From positions 194,584-258,583 of the forward strand of contig LSRX01000163.1 of the NCBI GenBank assembly GCA_001939145.1: a DNA stretch of 64,000 bases, written 5' to 3'. Source of the DNA: Symbiodinium microadriaticum (taxonomy: Eukaryota; Sar; Dinophyceae; Suessiales; Symbiodiniaceae). Numbering within the stretch: position 1 is the first letter of the stretch; each line of letters begins with the position of its first letter. The notes under the pieces were generated by a model that searched no databases, was not told where the DNA came from, and saw nothing but the letters and a program-made list of their open reading frames with translations. The translations under genes were made by a program, and so were the position numbers. Positions 54,082-63,834 of the stretch are shown in pieces.

Positions 54082-54732
54082 ACGCAGACACCATTAGTGG
54101 TGGCTTCTCAGTACTTCATGTAGATGTGAACTTGTTTGTGGGTTTGCATGTGCATGTGTGTATATATATATATAGATATACATATGTACCTGTGTACGTG
54201 TACACGGACGTGTACGTGTTCGTGTGCGTGTACGTGTATGTGTATGTCTGTATGTATGGTTGTATGTTTGTACGTTTGTATGTCTGTATGCATTTATGCA
54301 TGCATGTATGTATGTACAATGTACACATGAATTATGCATGCACGCATACATGTACAGTTGTATTTTTTGTTCGTTTATTCGAACCCGTAGCTGTTGGAGG
54401 TTTCTGTTGCCTGCACAGCGGCCCGCGGCGTACAGGGCCAAGTAATCTAGGGGTCGGATTAATCAATAGTCGCACCTCATACCAGTCCCTATATAACTAT
54501 AGTATGTACATCGCAGAATTCCTATTCCAATTATTAAGGCTGTATTCAAGGCTTACAAGTGCCGCTGTGGTATAAAAGGAACTACCCCAGGTATCTGCAG
54601 CTTTGACCCCCTAGTGTGTGCTTATATGCGTTTTTGTTTTATTGATACATAATCAGATTTGTAGCTAGGTCTGCATGCGTACATGCAAGACATGATGGAC
54701 ATCGTTTGCTTCTAGCGACCTCTGCAGAAGGA
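54038..54732. mobile_element. ~0.7-kb insertion in copy B with imperfect inverted ends
   Basis: Absent from copy A, where GCTTGCTAGCT runs directly into CGGGCACGA. The left end CTGCGGAGGTCGTTGTGAGC and the inverted right end CTGCAGAGGTCGCTAGAAGC are similar. The interior holds TGTA/GTAC microsatellites and a partial R1 copy (54489-54552). No target duplication is clear. Confidence 0.6.
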
Positions 54733-54809
54733 GAATCACGGGCACGACCAACCGTTTTGCACGCTTGTGCCTACCTGCGATTCAAAACCTGACCGCTACC
54801 TCCTTGCAC

Positions 54810-54888
54810 GTATTCAATCTTGTCGTCGTCATTCTGTTCACCACCATTTTGTAGGTTTGTCACCATCAACACGACCATTGAATCATGA
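54810..54888 (+). pseudogene. broken copy-B version of the terminal membrane exon
   Basis: Homologous to 48380-48451. The acceptor AG is AC, and an insertion (TTTTGTAGGTTTGTC) brings TAG into the helix-coding frame. Confidence 0.6.
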
Positions 54889-55688
54889 CTCAGCCGCCTA
54901 TCCTGCGAAAAGGGCAGGTTAGGGGCTGATCCGAGGCCTGTTCAGGTCTAGCGTAAAAGGCTTTCTGGTGCTCTCGGGCCAGCCAAAACGAACACACCTA
55001 TGCTGGATTAAGTATGGAACCACACAGTCACAATCATGCTTAAATTAAATGAAGGCATGCTAGCCTTGCTTTCACAAACCCTGTCCCAATCGGCTGGTAC
55101 GAACATAGCATTCTTCGGGTTACAGGTCCCTCGAAATCCCTTGCGTGAGACTTAGGGCACGATATACGGTTCACGTAAGTTGGAATCCTGGAAGCTTCAT
55201 GAAGTGCAAGCCTGGTCGGAATTCAAAGGAGGAAGCGCATGCAGAGTTATGACATCCGCATCGTCTTAGCACCTGGAGGAGTTCGCAATGGAGGACCTTG
55301 CTGTCGAGAAGGCAACATTGAGGGGGTGATCTGACTCTTTGGCACGGGTGTAGAAATGCCCGGCATGCCGGAACTCCCAAACCCGAAACAACCCTAAACC
55401 CTAAGCCTCAATCCCTAAACCCGGTAACCCAACAGCTTCGAATCCTACACGGCCAGAGGCTCATAATTCTCCCCGAAACGCCTTGGAGCAGATTTGTCAC
55501 TACATCTGCCAAGCCACTGGCTCAAAATTTGTGCCTATAAGCCGAGCTTCCCCTTCTCCTCCCTGGAAAGAACAAACACCAAAACAAACACCCAAGCACA
55601 TGAAGCAAAAAACGCACAAACAGCTCCTTGAAGCCCATAAAAAACATCTCCCCCCTTCCTCCCCTTAAAAAAAGTACCTCCTGTCCAG

Positions 55689-55760
55689 GATGCACCCCGA
55701 GATGGCTGAACAGAGGAAGCTCCTCCGGCTGAGCCCAGATCGGGCCCTCGCCCGGGACGG
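55689..55760 (+). CDS. candidate exon (MHPEMAEQRKLLRLSPDRAL...)
   Basis: CCTGTCCAG|G opens MHPEMAEQRKLLRLSPDRAL-ARD and ends at a GA donor (GACGG|GAGTTT). GC-rich, helical and charged against AT-rich surroundings. Confidence 0.52.
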
Positions 55761-56331
55761 GAGTTTTCGGAACTTGGGACTTTCTCCGAAAGTTAGGGGG
55801 TACCTTATTATTTTGGGGTCCTTATAATAAGGATCCTAAACATATTCTAGCGCGCCCTATTTTCGGAAACCCCCATTTCGTTTAAGGCTTCATAGGGTTT
55901 CAGAGCTAGAGGGTTGATACGCGATGCCCCAGGCAAGATTCAGGGGTAGGAGTTTAGGGCTTAGGGTTTTTATTGGGATTTAGGATGTTAGGGTTTCGGC
56001 TAGTGGGGTTTGGCTTGTATAATGCTCTTAATGTGGGAGTTTGCGCTTTTTAATGCAATATAGGATCACTATCTGTTGGTAGGCCACCCCCCAAAAGCTA
56101 AGTGAGCGTAGGGCCCTTGCATGGACAGAACCCTTGCGCGTTGATGGAAGGTGTCGAGCAGGCGATTTACGGTCAAGGGCTTACGGGTGGGCAGTTTAGA
56201 TGAAGAGGGTTTAATTGGGCTAGGCCGTAGGGCTAAAGGCTGTTACAGGTCTAGGGCTCAGAAGTTTCGGTACCCTAAGCCCCTAAACCCTAAACATAGT
56301 TTTAGGGCAGTAAGGAAGTTTTCAGGTCAAG

Positions 56332-56418
56332 GGAGCAGCCGCGTTTCACAGATCCTCAGAGACGACGAGCCGTGCGAGGAAAAGGACTTATATGCAGTTT
56401 GGGGCTCATGGACCGAGG
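56332..56418 (+). CDS. candidate exon (SSRVSQILRDDEPCEEKDLY...)
   Basis: GGTCAAG|G then SSRVSQILRDDEPCEEKDLY-AVWGSWTE and donor GAGG|GTTTCG. A second acceptor (TTTCACAG|ATC) inside would shorten it. Confidence 0.48.
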
Positions 56419-56579
56419 GTTTCGAGCCCGTAGTCTCAGGATTTAGGGTTTAGGCTTTGTGGGGCTCAAGGGGTTTAGTTTGAGGTTTGTGCCCTAGATC
56501 CTTTGTAGTTTGGCCTGCATGCTGCCTGAGGTGGAGACAGCTGGTGGTGGCTTGACAGCTGCACGTGTCCCAGCAGGGA

Positions 56580-56765
56580 TCCCAGCTTATTAAGGGCTCT
56601 AAAGCCCGAAACCCTAAGCCTTAAACCCTAAGCCCTAAAGCCCTAAAAGCCTGAACCCTAAACCATAATCCCTCAACCCTAAACCCTAAAGCCCTAAAAG
56701 CCTGAACCCTAAACCATAATCCCTAAACCCTAAACCCTAAAATCCTAAAAGCCTGGACCCTAAAT
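56580..56765. repeat. telomere-like C-strand array with ~60-bp higher-order unit
   Basis: CCCTAAAGCCCTAAAAGCCT then GAACCCTAAACCATAATCCC occurs twice, with a third diverged copy. Confidence 0.93.
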
Positions 56766-57004
56766 GTTTTACAGAGAGATTGGAGAGTTTCTGAATCCTT
56801 TGGGGCTTGCAGGGGCAGGGTCTGTCTTCACTAGAGCCTCATTTCCCAAACGAATCCATGGGGAAATCCAAAAGTACGAGGAGTCTTTGAAGGATACGAT
56901 GATCCACGTGAGTTGTGGTGAAGGATTCCGCGTGTAAATGAAGACTCCCTCTTGTAATTGCGCGAGTGCACGCGCGGGTGTGTGTGTGTGTGTGTGTGTG
57001 TCTN

Positions 57005-57832
<828 letters not shown>

Positions 57833-58155
57833 ACGTGCGCATCTAAAGCTGTGCACATATCTAGATGTGAATCTGATTTATCGGGTTGTTTCTGTTCCTA
57901 GCGTGACTCCTTCTAGCCGGTATTGCAATGGGGACCTCAGATTCTTTCCTAGTAAACCCTAAGCCCTAAACTCTAGAAGCCCTAAACCTACACGTTAACG
58001 ACTGAGTGCGATGTTGATAGCTTGGTGGCGATCTTGGATCTATAGGCTCTGTGGCGGCTATCAGAGTTTAGGATTTGGGGTTTAATGAAATCGGGTGTTT
58101 AGAGGGAATCTAACTATAATTCGAGGTTAGGCTTTTGGGTTTAGGGGAACCCCAC

Positions 58156-58242
58156 ATGTCGGACTCGGGGCCTCTAGCAGCTGCCTGGCACAGGCGCCAA
58201 ACAACGCGTCGAGGATATTGCCGCCTCCCCATGCCGCGCGAA
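58156..58242 (+). CDS. candidate first exon (MSDSGPLAAAWHRRQTTRRG...)
   Basis: ATG then SDSGPLAAAWHRRQTTRRG-YCRLPMPRE and donor GAA|GTACGA, 29 codons, phase 0. The GC content rises sharply over the exon. Confidence 0.45.
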
Positions 58243-58382
58243 GTACGAGGCAGGGGCCTTGGGCATTGGATAGAGCAGGGTTGAGGGCTTCGGGTTTAAG
58301 CCCGGGTTCGGTTTTTAGGGTTTACAGTTCGCCATAAAGCCCCCCCCACCCCCACGCACGTCAACAATCCTGATACAACTAC

Positions 58383-58491
58383 CATCCTGCTCGAAATAAG
58401 CCCATACATAGCCTGAATGACCGAGTAATCGTAGACTTGGCGGTGTGCAATGATTTGGGCTCCGAGTTCAATGTAAACTTGGTATGCCCTA
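58383..58491 (-). CDS. candidate exon on the minus strand (RAYQVYIELGAQIIAHRQVY...)
   Basis: Minus-strand acceptor CCATTGCAG|T, then RAYQVYIELGAQIIAHRQVY, DYSVIQAMYGLISSRM and donor ATG|GTAGTT. The 36-residue peptide is non-repetitive and one of the most protein-like in the window. Confidence 0.52.
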
Positions 58492-59041
58492 CTGCAATGG
58501 TTCACACCCAAACCCTAATCCCAAAGCGGCAAACCCCAAACCCTAACACCTCAAGCCCAAAATGCTGACTTAGGCAGCCTCAAGCCGGAAATCAAAAACC
58601 TTGCACGTCTCGCTCATTTGGCTCCCGAAATAACTCTTATCGCAAACCCCCCCTGGCACCACTACAACTTTAAACAAACACCCGATACCGCAAACCCACA
58701 TCCTAAGCCTGATAGCATAAGAATACCCGAGAGGTTAAGTTAACCCCTTGCGTAGTTCTCCTGGGAGACTGGACAAGAAACTAGGTCCGGAGCAGTTTTT
58801 CGCTTCCCGTGGCCGGGATCGGCGAGGTGTGCTTTCATGGCGTTAAGGCTTTTGGGGTTTCGGATTTAGGGTTACATAGGGTTTGGGGTTCAGCGCAAGA
58901 CGGAGTCCTTATTAGTTGGAATCGGGTTTAGGGGGATGGGGCTGTCAGGGTGTAGAGTCTAGAGGTTTCGGGGCTGTCGGGTTAAGGAGTTCAGGGTTTG
59001 CGCAGTTTAGGAGTTGGAGTTTGGTCAGGGTTTTCAACGAA

Positions 59042-59140
59042 TCATGAGGCATGGTAGTTCTGCCACAAGCAGGTTTTTTGTGGGTAGTGGTTGTATGCAC
59101 CTTCTACCCTGACTTCAAACCAGTAGCTTGATTCGGGTTC
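59042..59140 (-). CDS. weak candidate minus-strand terminal exon
   Basis: The frame ESSYWFEVRVEGAYNHYPQK-TCLWQNYHAS ends at TGA on the minus strand. The acceptor is unclear. May pair with the exon at 58383-58491 in a minus-strand gene, but order and phase are untested. Confidence 0.33.
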   Translation of the reverse strand, partial: EPESSYWFEVRVEGAYNHYPQKTCLWQNYHAS

Positions 59141-59236
59141 GGGGACTGGTTTAGAGTGTAGAAAAGCTTGAGTCTTGAGTCTTGAGGGGCTTTTCTGATG
59201 GTTTGGGGTTTTGGGCCGCATGGTTTCGGGTTTGAG

Positions 59237-59310
59237 GTCCGGACTGACGACACATTGCGAAGATCTGTCTTTCAAGCCCTAGCACTTTTGACCCGGAACC
59301 CGGAGCTCAG
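59237..59310 (+). CDS. candidate exon (VRTDDTLRRSVFQALALLTR...)
   Basis: GGTTTGAG|GTC opens VRTDDTLRRSVFQALALLTR-NPEL. A GA donor (CTCAG|GAATCC) would end it. Confidence 0.45.
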
Positions 59311-59676
59311 GAATCCGGGTGCTCCCCTCAAGGTCTCAGGGTTTTTTCTGGGCGTTTCAGGTGCTCCCGGTTCGATGAACCCTAGACCCCAAACGCAGGG
59401 ATCTATGAAACCCTGTGCTAAGCACCCCGCCCGGACTCCCAACCCCTGAATCCTCGGCTTTGAGTTGCAACGTCGCAGCCCTAAAGCTAAGCTGCGGCTG
59501 AAACCACCACCCATCTTCAAGCTTTATCCTGAGAGCGCTGGGCCCTGCCCGGCCCCGCCCCCGTGACAACCCTGGTAACCTGAATAGTAGCCTGTCTGGA
59601 AACCCCGGCACCCCTGACCCCTCAACCCTAAGCCCTAAACCGCTAAGCCCTAAGCCAGGAGCCCGGGCAAGCCGGC

Positions 59677-59740
59677 ATGGAGGTATCCCAGCCCCTGCCC
59701 TCGGCAGGCAGTTTGCTGGAGCCTCGCGAGAGCTTTGAAT
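59677..59740 (+). CDS. candidate first exon (MEVSQPLPSAGSLLEPRESF)
   Basis: ATG 59677 then EVSQPLPSAGSLLEPRESF-E and a GT donor at 59741. It abuts an R1 element. Confidence 0.38.
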
Positions 59741-59902
59741 GTAGGGGCCTAAATAATTACCCACACTATTTTTTGGGGTTTAGGGTTCAGGGCACAGGGG
59801 CCTAAATAATTACGAGCACTATTTTGTGGGTTCCTTGTTGTAGTTATGGTATAAATGGGCCCCAAAACCCTATTCTAACTGTTAAGGCCCCTATGTTACA
59901 CG
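59739..59902. mobile_element. R1 element, complete MITE-like copy
   Basis: The left arm ATGTAGGGGCCTAAATAATT, its near-duplicate at 59798, and the inverted right arm (GGCCCCTATGTTACAC; core CCCTATTCTAACTGTTAAGG) bound about 164 bp. The interior GGTTCCTTGTTGTAGTTATG matches 36.8 kb. No ORF. Confidence 0.68.
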
Positions 59903-59928
59903 GGTGCGGGGTTAGAAGGGTTCTTCTG

Positions 59929-59969
59929 CAGGCCTTACAGGTTGGCAGAGTTTTCTTACGGGATTTTGC
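59929..59969 (+). CDS. candidate exon (ALQVGRVFLRDFA)
   Basis: GGGTTCTTCTGCAG|GCC to TTTGCAG|GTATTT reads ALQVGRVFLRDFA, with a good acceptor and donor. Confidence 0.38.
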
Positions 59970-60184
59970 AGGTATTTTCAGGTTACTGCTATGGGCTGAA
60001 CATTTAGAACCGGGCCTTTTGGGCACATTTCATTGACTTGTATGGGCGCTATGAGGGGGTGATACTACGAATATTCTCCGACCCCCATCATAACCCCGAT
60101 ACATCATGAATCTCTCACAAACCCTGAACCACAAAGGCGTTTGGGTTTTTAGATTTGGGATGAACTGAAACTTGCGGTGCAAGG

Positions 60185-60310
60185 ATGGAAGTGCTTTCGG
60201 GTTTCAAGGCTGTCACGCAGGAGCCTGCAAAGTCCCAAGTCTCCAAACCTGAAAACCCTAAACTCCGGCCAAAAGATCTAAGGACAATTAATAAAAAGGG
60301 TAAGCTCTAG
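60185..60310 (+). CDS. candidate first exon / short ORF (MEVLSGFKAVTQEPAKSQVS...)
   Basis: GTGCAAG|G ATG: MEVLSGFKAVTQEPAKSQVS then KPENPKLRPKDLRTINKKGK-L and TAG. It may be a whole 41-residue frame or an exon ending at CAG|GAGCCT. Confidence 0.38.
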   Translation: MEVLSGFKAVTQEPAKSQVSKPENPKLRPKDLRTINKKGKL

Positions 60311-60437
60311 AAAGTTCAAACATTGGCTGAGGATGTTTAGTGCTTATGGGGCATGAAGCGCCGAACTCTAAGCCAAACCTGCAGCCGTAAGCTCCCTAAA
60401 TAACCTGAAACCCGAAGCTCCCCAATAAAAATCTAAG

Positions 60438-60584
60438 ATGATGTCACGATTCCACGTTTTCTTGAAGATTCCTGAGGCTCACCGCCAAGGGCCGGGCACC
60501 CAGGGAGTGTGGAGCCCCAAACCCAAACTAAAGCCTTCAAGCCGCACTCTAATGACCCCCAACAAGTTCCGGTTATTGTTATGA
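60438..60584 (+). CDS. candidate short ORF (MMSRFHVFLKIPEAHRQGPG...)
   Basis: ATG ATG then SRFHVFLKIPEAHRQGPGTQ-GVWSP. 48 codons to TGA. A GC donor inside (GAG|GCTCAC) is possible. Confidence 0.33.
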   Translation: MMSRFHVFLKIPEAHRQGPGTQGVWSPKPKLKPSSRTLMTPNKFRLLL

Positions 60585-60733
60585 CTGTTAAGAATGATGA
60601 GTCTTATCTTCCTCTTCAAGTAGTAGGTTATACCTCAAGACAATACTTTCATTACTCAGGCCCCCCGTGTTACGGCCGCAAACCTCTAAAATCCAAGCCG
60701 CTAGCCATGTAGATCCTATCGGAGCCTGCCGCT

Positions 60734-60925
60734 GTGGTGAGATATCTTCCGCTTCAGACTTCTTGGTGCCGAGGGTGTGACTTCTGGATGTGTTTTTTGG
60801 GGCTTAGGGCATGGTATGTATCTATGTTGGGTGTTGTCGTTATGCTGCTGGCGCTTGGCCGCTCTAAATCTTTCTCATCAAGTCTTGTGTTTGTCGATTT
60901 GCTTGCACTTGGCCCGCTGTTTTGA
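60734..60925 (+). other. hydrophobic open frame
   Basis: VRYLPLQTSWCRGCDFWMCF then WYVSMLGVVVMLLALG and SSLVFVDLLALGPLF, ending at TGA. T-rich and membrane-like, but without ATG or a clear acceptor. Confidence 0.3.
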
Positions 60926-60984
60926 CATGGTTGTTCGCATTGTCGGCCGTGTTGGTGGTGTTAGTGTTTCAGGGCTTGTTTTAG

Positions 60985-61034
60985 GTAAGGCGGCTGAGGA
61001 AACTCTGGCTAGAATGGGGAATGCTAGCAAATGA
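60985..61034 (+). CDS. candidate terminal exon (KAAEETLARMGNASK)
   Basis: CTTGTTTTAG|GT then KAAEETLARMGNASK and TGA. The frame is also open upstream (DMVVRIVGRVGGVSVSGLVL), so the exon may start earlier. Confidence 0.45.
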
Positions 61035-61065
61035 TTAGGAATGTAAGCAGTTTACAAACCAAGAA

Positions 61066-61175
61066 ACTAAGCCTTCCACCCGAAACCCTCAACCCTAAAC
61101 CCCCAACCCTGAACCCTCAGCCCGAAACCCCCAACCCTAAACCCTCAATCCCCAACCCCGTCAACCCTAAACTCT
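61066..61175. repeat. telomere-like C-strand array
   Basis: CCCTCAACCCTAAACCCCCA and related degenerate units. Confidence 0.9.
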
Positions 61176-61207
61176 GAGAGCCCCAACCCTTTGACCGGGA
61201 AGGTGCC

Positions 61208-61269
61208 ATGCCTCCGATCACCGAAGAGCCCGAGTTTGTCGTCGACTCGGCTCCGTCTTGCTCTCAGGG
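61208..61269 (+). CDS. candidate first exon (MPPITEEPEFVVDSAPSCSQ)
   Basis: ATG 61208: MPPITEEPEFVVDSAPSCSQ, then a GC donor (CAGGG|GCCCGC). An acidic N-terminus with clean composition. C-rich repeats precede it and G-rich repeats follow. Confidence 0.48.
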
Positions 61270-61646
61270 GCCCGCATTTGGGGGTTGCTCGGGGTTTAGG
61301 GCTGAGGCTTTCAGGAGTTTAAGGTAAGGTTTAGGGTTTCAAGATTTGGGGTGTTGGGGTTGTAGGGTTTGGAGGGTCGTTTGACATAAGATGGATTATG
61401 GGTGGGCTTTATTATGGGGTTGCCAGAGATACTAAGTAGACCTACATACGGGTTTAGAGTCTGCACAGGGGTTTAAGGGTTTATGGCTCTGGGGTCTTGA
61501 GAGCAGTTGCGGGGTGGATCGTTTAGGCCTAGAGTCAATTGCCAATCTCTAAACCACGAAGCCCTAAACTTTAGCCCTGAAGCCGTGAACCACAACAGCT
61601 TAAACCCTTAAGCACCTCAACCCAAAGCCCCGAAGCCTGGAGACAG

Positions 61647-61688
61647 ATGTCAGATGCAGGTGGACCCCAGAGAGCGCGCCGAGTCCAA
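61647..61688 (+). CDS. candidate first exon (MSDAGGPQRARRVQ)
   Basis: ATG 61647: MSDAGGPQRARRVQ, donor CAA|GTGAGC in phase 0. Alternatively an internal exon from GATGCAG|GTG reading VDPRERAESK with the same donor. Confidence 0.42.
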
Positions 61689-61976
61689 GTGAGCTCAGGG
61701 CACGATGCGGAGGGGCATAGGAGTGCTCTCGGCCCTTAAGCTATGACGATGGGTTCGGGTATTAGGTTTCGGGAACAGGGTGTCGGGATTTAGAGATCCG
61801 GGATTAGGGTTCGGGGTCTAGGTTTTATTGGGTCTTGCGCGCATGGATTTCGGGTTGAGGGCACAAGATTTATGCTTAATTTCGAGGGCTCTCTTCTCCG
61901 ACGTGGTAGGATGCAGAGGTCTCTCGAGTATGTTGGGTTTTTCTACACTCCTGTGTGCCGATTGTCAGTTTTTTAG

Positions 61977-62046
61977 GTCGCAGTTCCGGACATGCCGATG
62001 CAGTTTCTCCCAAGTCTCGAATCACTAGGCTCTAGTCTAAGCCAGG
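61977..62046 (+). CDS. candidate exon (VAVPDMPMQFLPSLESLGSS...)
   Basis: GTCAGTTTTTTAG|GTC, a strong pyrimidine-rich acceptor, opens VAVPDMPMQFLPSLESLGSS-LSQ; donor CAGG|GTAGCC. If unspliced the frame ends at TAA 62061. Confidence 0.5.
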
Positions 62047-62162
62047 GTAGCCCTAAACTGTAAACTGTAAACCCCATACCGTCCCGTACTTCAGGGGTAT
62101 CTGTGCAGCTTTTGCATTTATGTGCATGCTCCGGTAGAATTAACTTGCATTGCCTTGCGCAG

Positions 62163-62213
62163 ACTGTGCGGAGTGCGAGTCAGCAAAAGAGCCGACTCAC
62201 AGAGAAACCATGA
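62163..62213 (+). CDS. candidate terminal exon (TVRSASQQKSRLTEKP)
   Basis: GCATTGCCTTGCGCAG|ACT then TVRSASQQKSRLTEKP and TGA. Good acceptor and a short hydrophilic C-terminus. Possibly the end of a gene including 61977-62046. Confidence 0.42.
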   Translation, partial: TVRSASQQKSRLTEKP

Positions 62214-62239
62214 GAAACCCTAAACCCTAAACGATCATT

Positions 62240-62430
62240 TCATTTAAGCCGCAAGTGGCAATAGTCTCGGCCTTGAGCATATCGGACATTCACATGACTG
62301 CAAATCCTGCGGCATAGTTCCTGGCTCAGGCTTCCACAGGAGGGAAGTTCTATTTCAAAGAGGTTTTCTGGTACAGGTACTTCCGAAGCACTTGAAGTAC
62401 TTGATGAAACATGCTGGTTACAATCTAGCG
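62240..62430 (-). CDS. candidate minus-strand terminal exon (SASEVPVPENLFEIELPSCG...)
   Basis: Minus-strand frame ending TGA: SSSTSSASEVPVPENLFEIE, LPSCGSLSQELCRRICSHVN, VRYAQGRDYCHLRLK. About 60 non-repetitive codons. An acceptor AACCAG| lies near 62430. Plus and minus genes would then meet tail to tail at about 62.2 kb. Confidence 0.52.
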
Positions 62431-62607
62431 GCAAGAGACGAAGGGTAGAGAACCCTAGCTGATTATTCAGGCACCTAAATGCCCTAAACCCGCCCCCCCC
62501 CCAAACTCCAAACCCCAAACCCGTAAACCTTAAACTCCTAAACCCTCAACTCTAAACCGTAGACCCGAAAGCATCGACCCGAAACGCCTGCACCCGAAAT
62601 TCTAGAC

Positions 62608-62716
62608 CTATGTATGGGTAGTTCTCTAAACTAGGGTCCCTTTTTGAGTCCCCAATATAGTATGACACCCCTGCAAAAAGACCCTGAAAGGGACTCTAAT
62701 TAGACAACTAGCCATA
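62608..62716. mobile_element. R2, ~105-bp MITE-like palindrome
   Basis: ATGGGTAGTTCTCTAAACTA-GGGTCCCTTT at the left is matched by the inverted right end ATGGCTAGTTGTCTAATTAG-AGTCCCTTT. The centre is GAGTCCCCAATATAGTATGA. A diverged copy is at 39541-39618. Confidence 0.78.
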
Positions 62717-62733
62717 TGAAGAATGCAGCGCAG

Positions 62734-62790
62734 GTCGGCCAGCTTTTTGAGACGCTGGCGGCAAGAGTCGCCTCTGAGATGGGCCGGTAG
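62734..62790 (+). CDS. Rab/small-GTPase-like last exon (VGQLFETLAARVASEMGR)
   Basis: AATGCAGCGCAG|GTC opens VGQLFETLAARVASEMGR and TAG. The frame also extends upstream as KNAAQ, giving KNAAQVGQLFETLA. That resembles the helix after the G5 motif of Rab proteins (SAK-x(4-5)-V-x-x-L-F-x-x-L-A). It ends without the usual prenylation cysteines. It begins immediately beside the R2 element, so earlier sequence may have been displaced. Confidence 0.42.
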   Translation, partial: VGQLFETLAARVASEMGR

Positions 62791-63219
62791 GGAGGTTTCT
62801 TCTTGTAGGGGTTTAGGATTTCGGGCCTGAGGGCATAGGGCATTGGGTTTGGGGTCCAGGTGTATAGGGGTTCGGGTTTCGGGCTTGGGTGGAGGGGTTT
62901 CGCAAGGGCCTCCATGGGGTTCTGTGACGGGTTAGAGGACACCCCTTGGTCTAGTTTAGGGTCGCCCAGTCTTTCAAACTTCTGAGATCAAGTTTGCTGT
63001 ACGAGCTTTAAGACTTAAGGATTTAGGTTTAACTAAGGGTTGAAGAGCTTCTTAAGGCTAAGGATGTAGGGCCTAAGGGCAGTTTGCGGAGAAGGTTTAG
63101 GGCTGAAGGGTTCCACAGGAAGGGTGTGAGCAAGAGCACTTTTTTTTTGTCCTTAACGGGTTGGGAGGACATCAACCGAACCCTACATGGGCCTCAATGC
63201 TAAACCGGAACCCTAAACA

Positions 63220-63320
63220 TTGAAACCGTAATCCTGAACCATGAACCCTCAACCCTCAACCCTAAACCGAAACTCTAGATCGAAACCCTGAACCGTATCC
63301 CTAAACCCTAGCCCTAACCC
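63220..63320. repeat. telomere-like C-strand tract
   Basis: ACCCTCAACCCTCAACCCTA and related units. Confidence 0.9.
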
Positions 63321-63614
63321 GTCACGGGGCTTAAACGGCTTTGGGACTTCGGCCCTTCGGTGCTTGGGACTTCACTGTAGATCTTCCTTAGTCAGTAAGT
63401 TTCTTTTTTTTTTGATTTGGGGGTCGGTCCCTTGAAAAGGATCTTACTGCTTAAAGGCTTAGGGTTTAGGGGATCATCTTTAAGTACTAACCCGGAGCCC
63501 CATTCACTGGGACACCTAAACTAGAACCATCCCCGCGTGACCCTAAACGCTACATTGCGGGTTCAAACCTCACTGGTCCTTAAGGGAAGCGCTCGTGTTT
63601 TCCATCTTTGCCAG

Positions 63615-63784
63615 CCCTTGCACTGAAAGAAAGCCGCTGTGCCGCAAGACTACCGACATGTGCAATGGCATCAGTGGCCTCCCTGAATGATTTCTGTTTG
63701 GATTTAAGGATCTACCTAGGGCATATGGGGCTTCTTAGAATTGTCAGTTCCGCACTCACAAGGGTCACCCAAGGCATCATTTAG
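63615..63784 (+). CDS. candidate terminal exon (LALKESRCAARLPTCAMASV...)
   Basis: Strong acceptor TTTTCCATCTTTGCCAG|CC opens 55 codons to TAG 63784: LALKESRCAARLPTCAMASV, ASLNDFCLDLRIYLGHMGLL, RIVSSALTRVTQGII. Non-repetitive, helical and partly hydrophobic. A real 3' exon is likely, of unknown family. Confidence 0.52.
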
Positions 63785-63834
63785 GGGTCCCTGACATCGG
63801 GATCCGGTTATTAATATCAATGTATACGACTATG

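Larger units (their letters stand above)
48913..55165. repeat. tandem segmental duplication, copy B
   Basis: Starts at ATCTCCCCGGGCTACCACTC and ends at GAGACTTAGGGCACGATATA, same orientation as copy A and about 150 bp after its end. It contains two insertions absent from A (about 50580-51822 and 54038-54732). Confidence 0.9.

Noticed and set aside
63560..63590. GGGTTCAAACCTC as tRNA T-arm
   Set aside because: No pairing acceptor stem or anticodon arm upstream.
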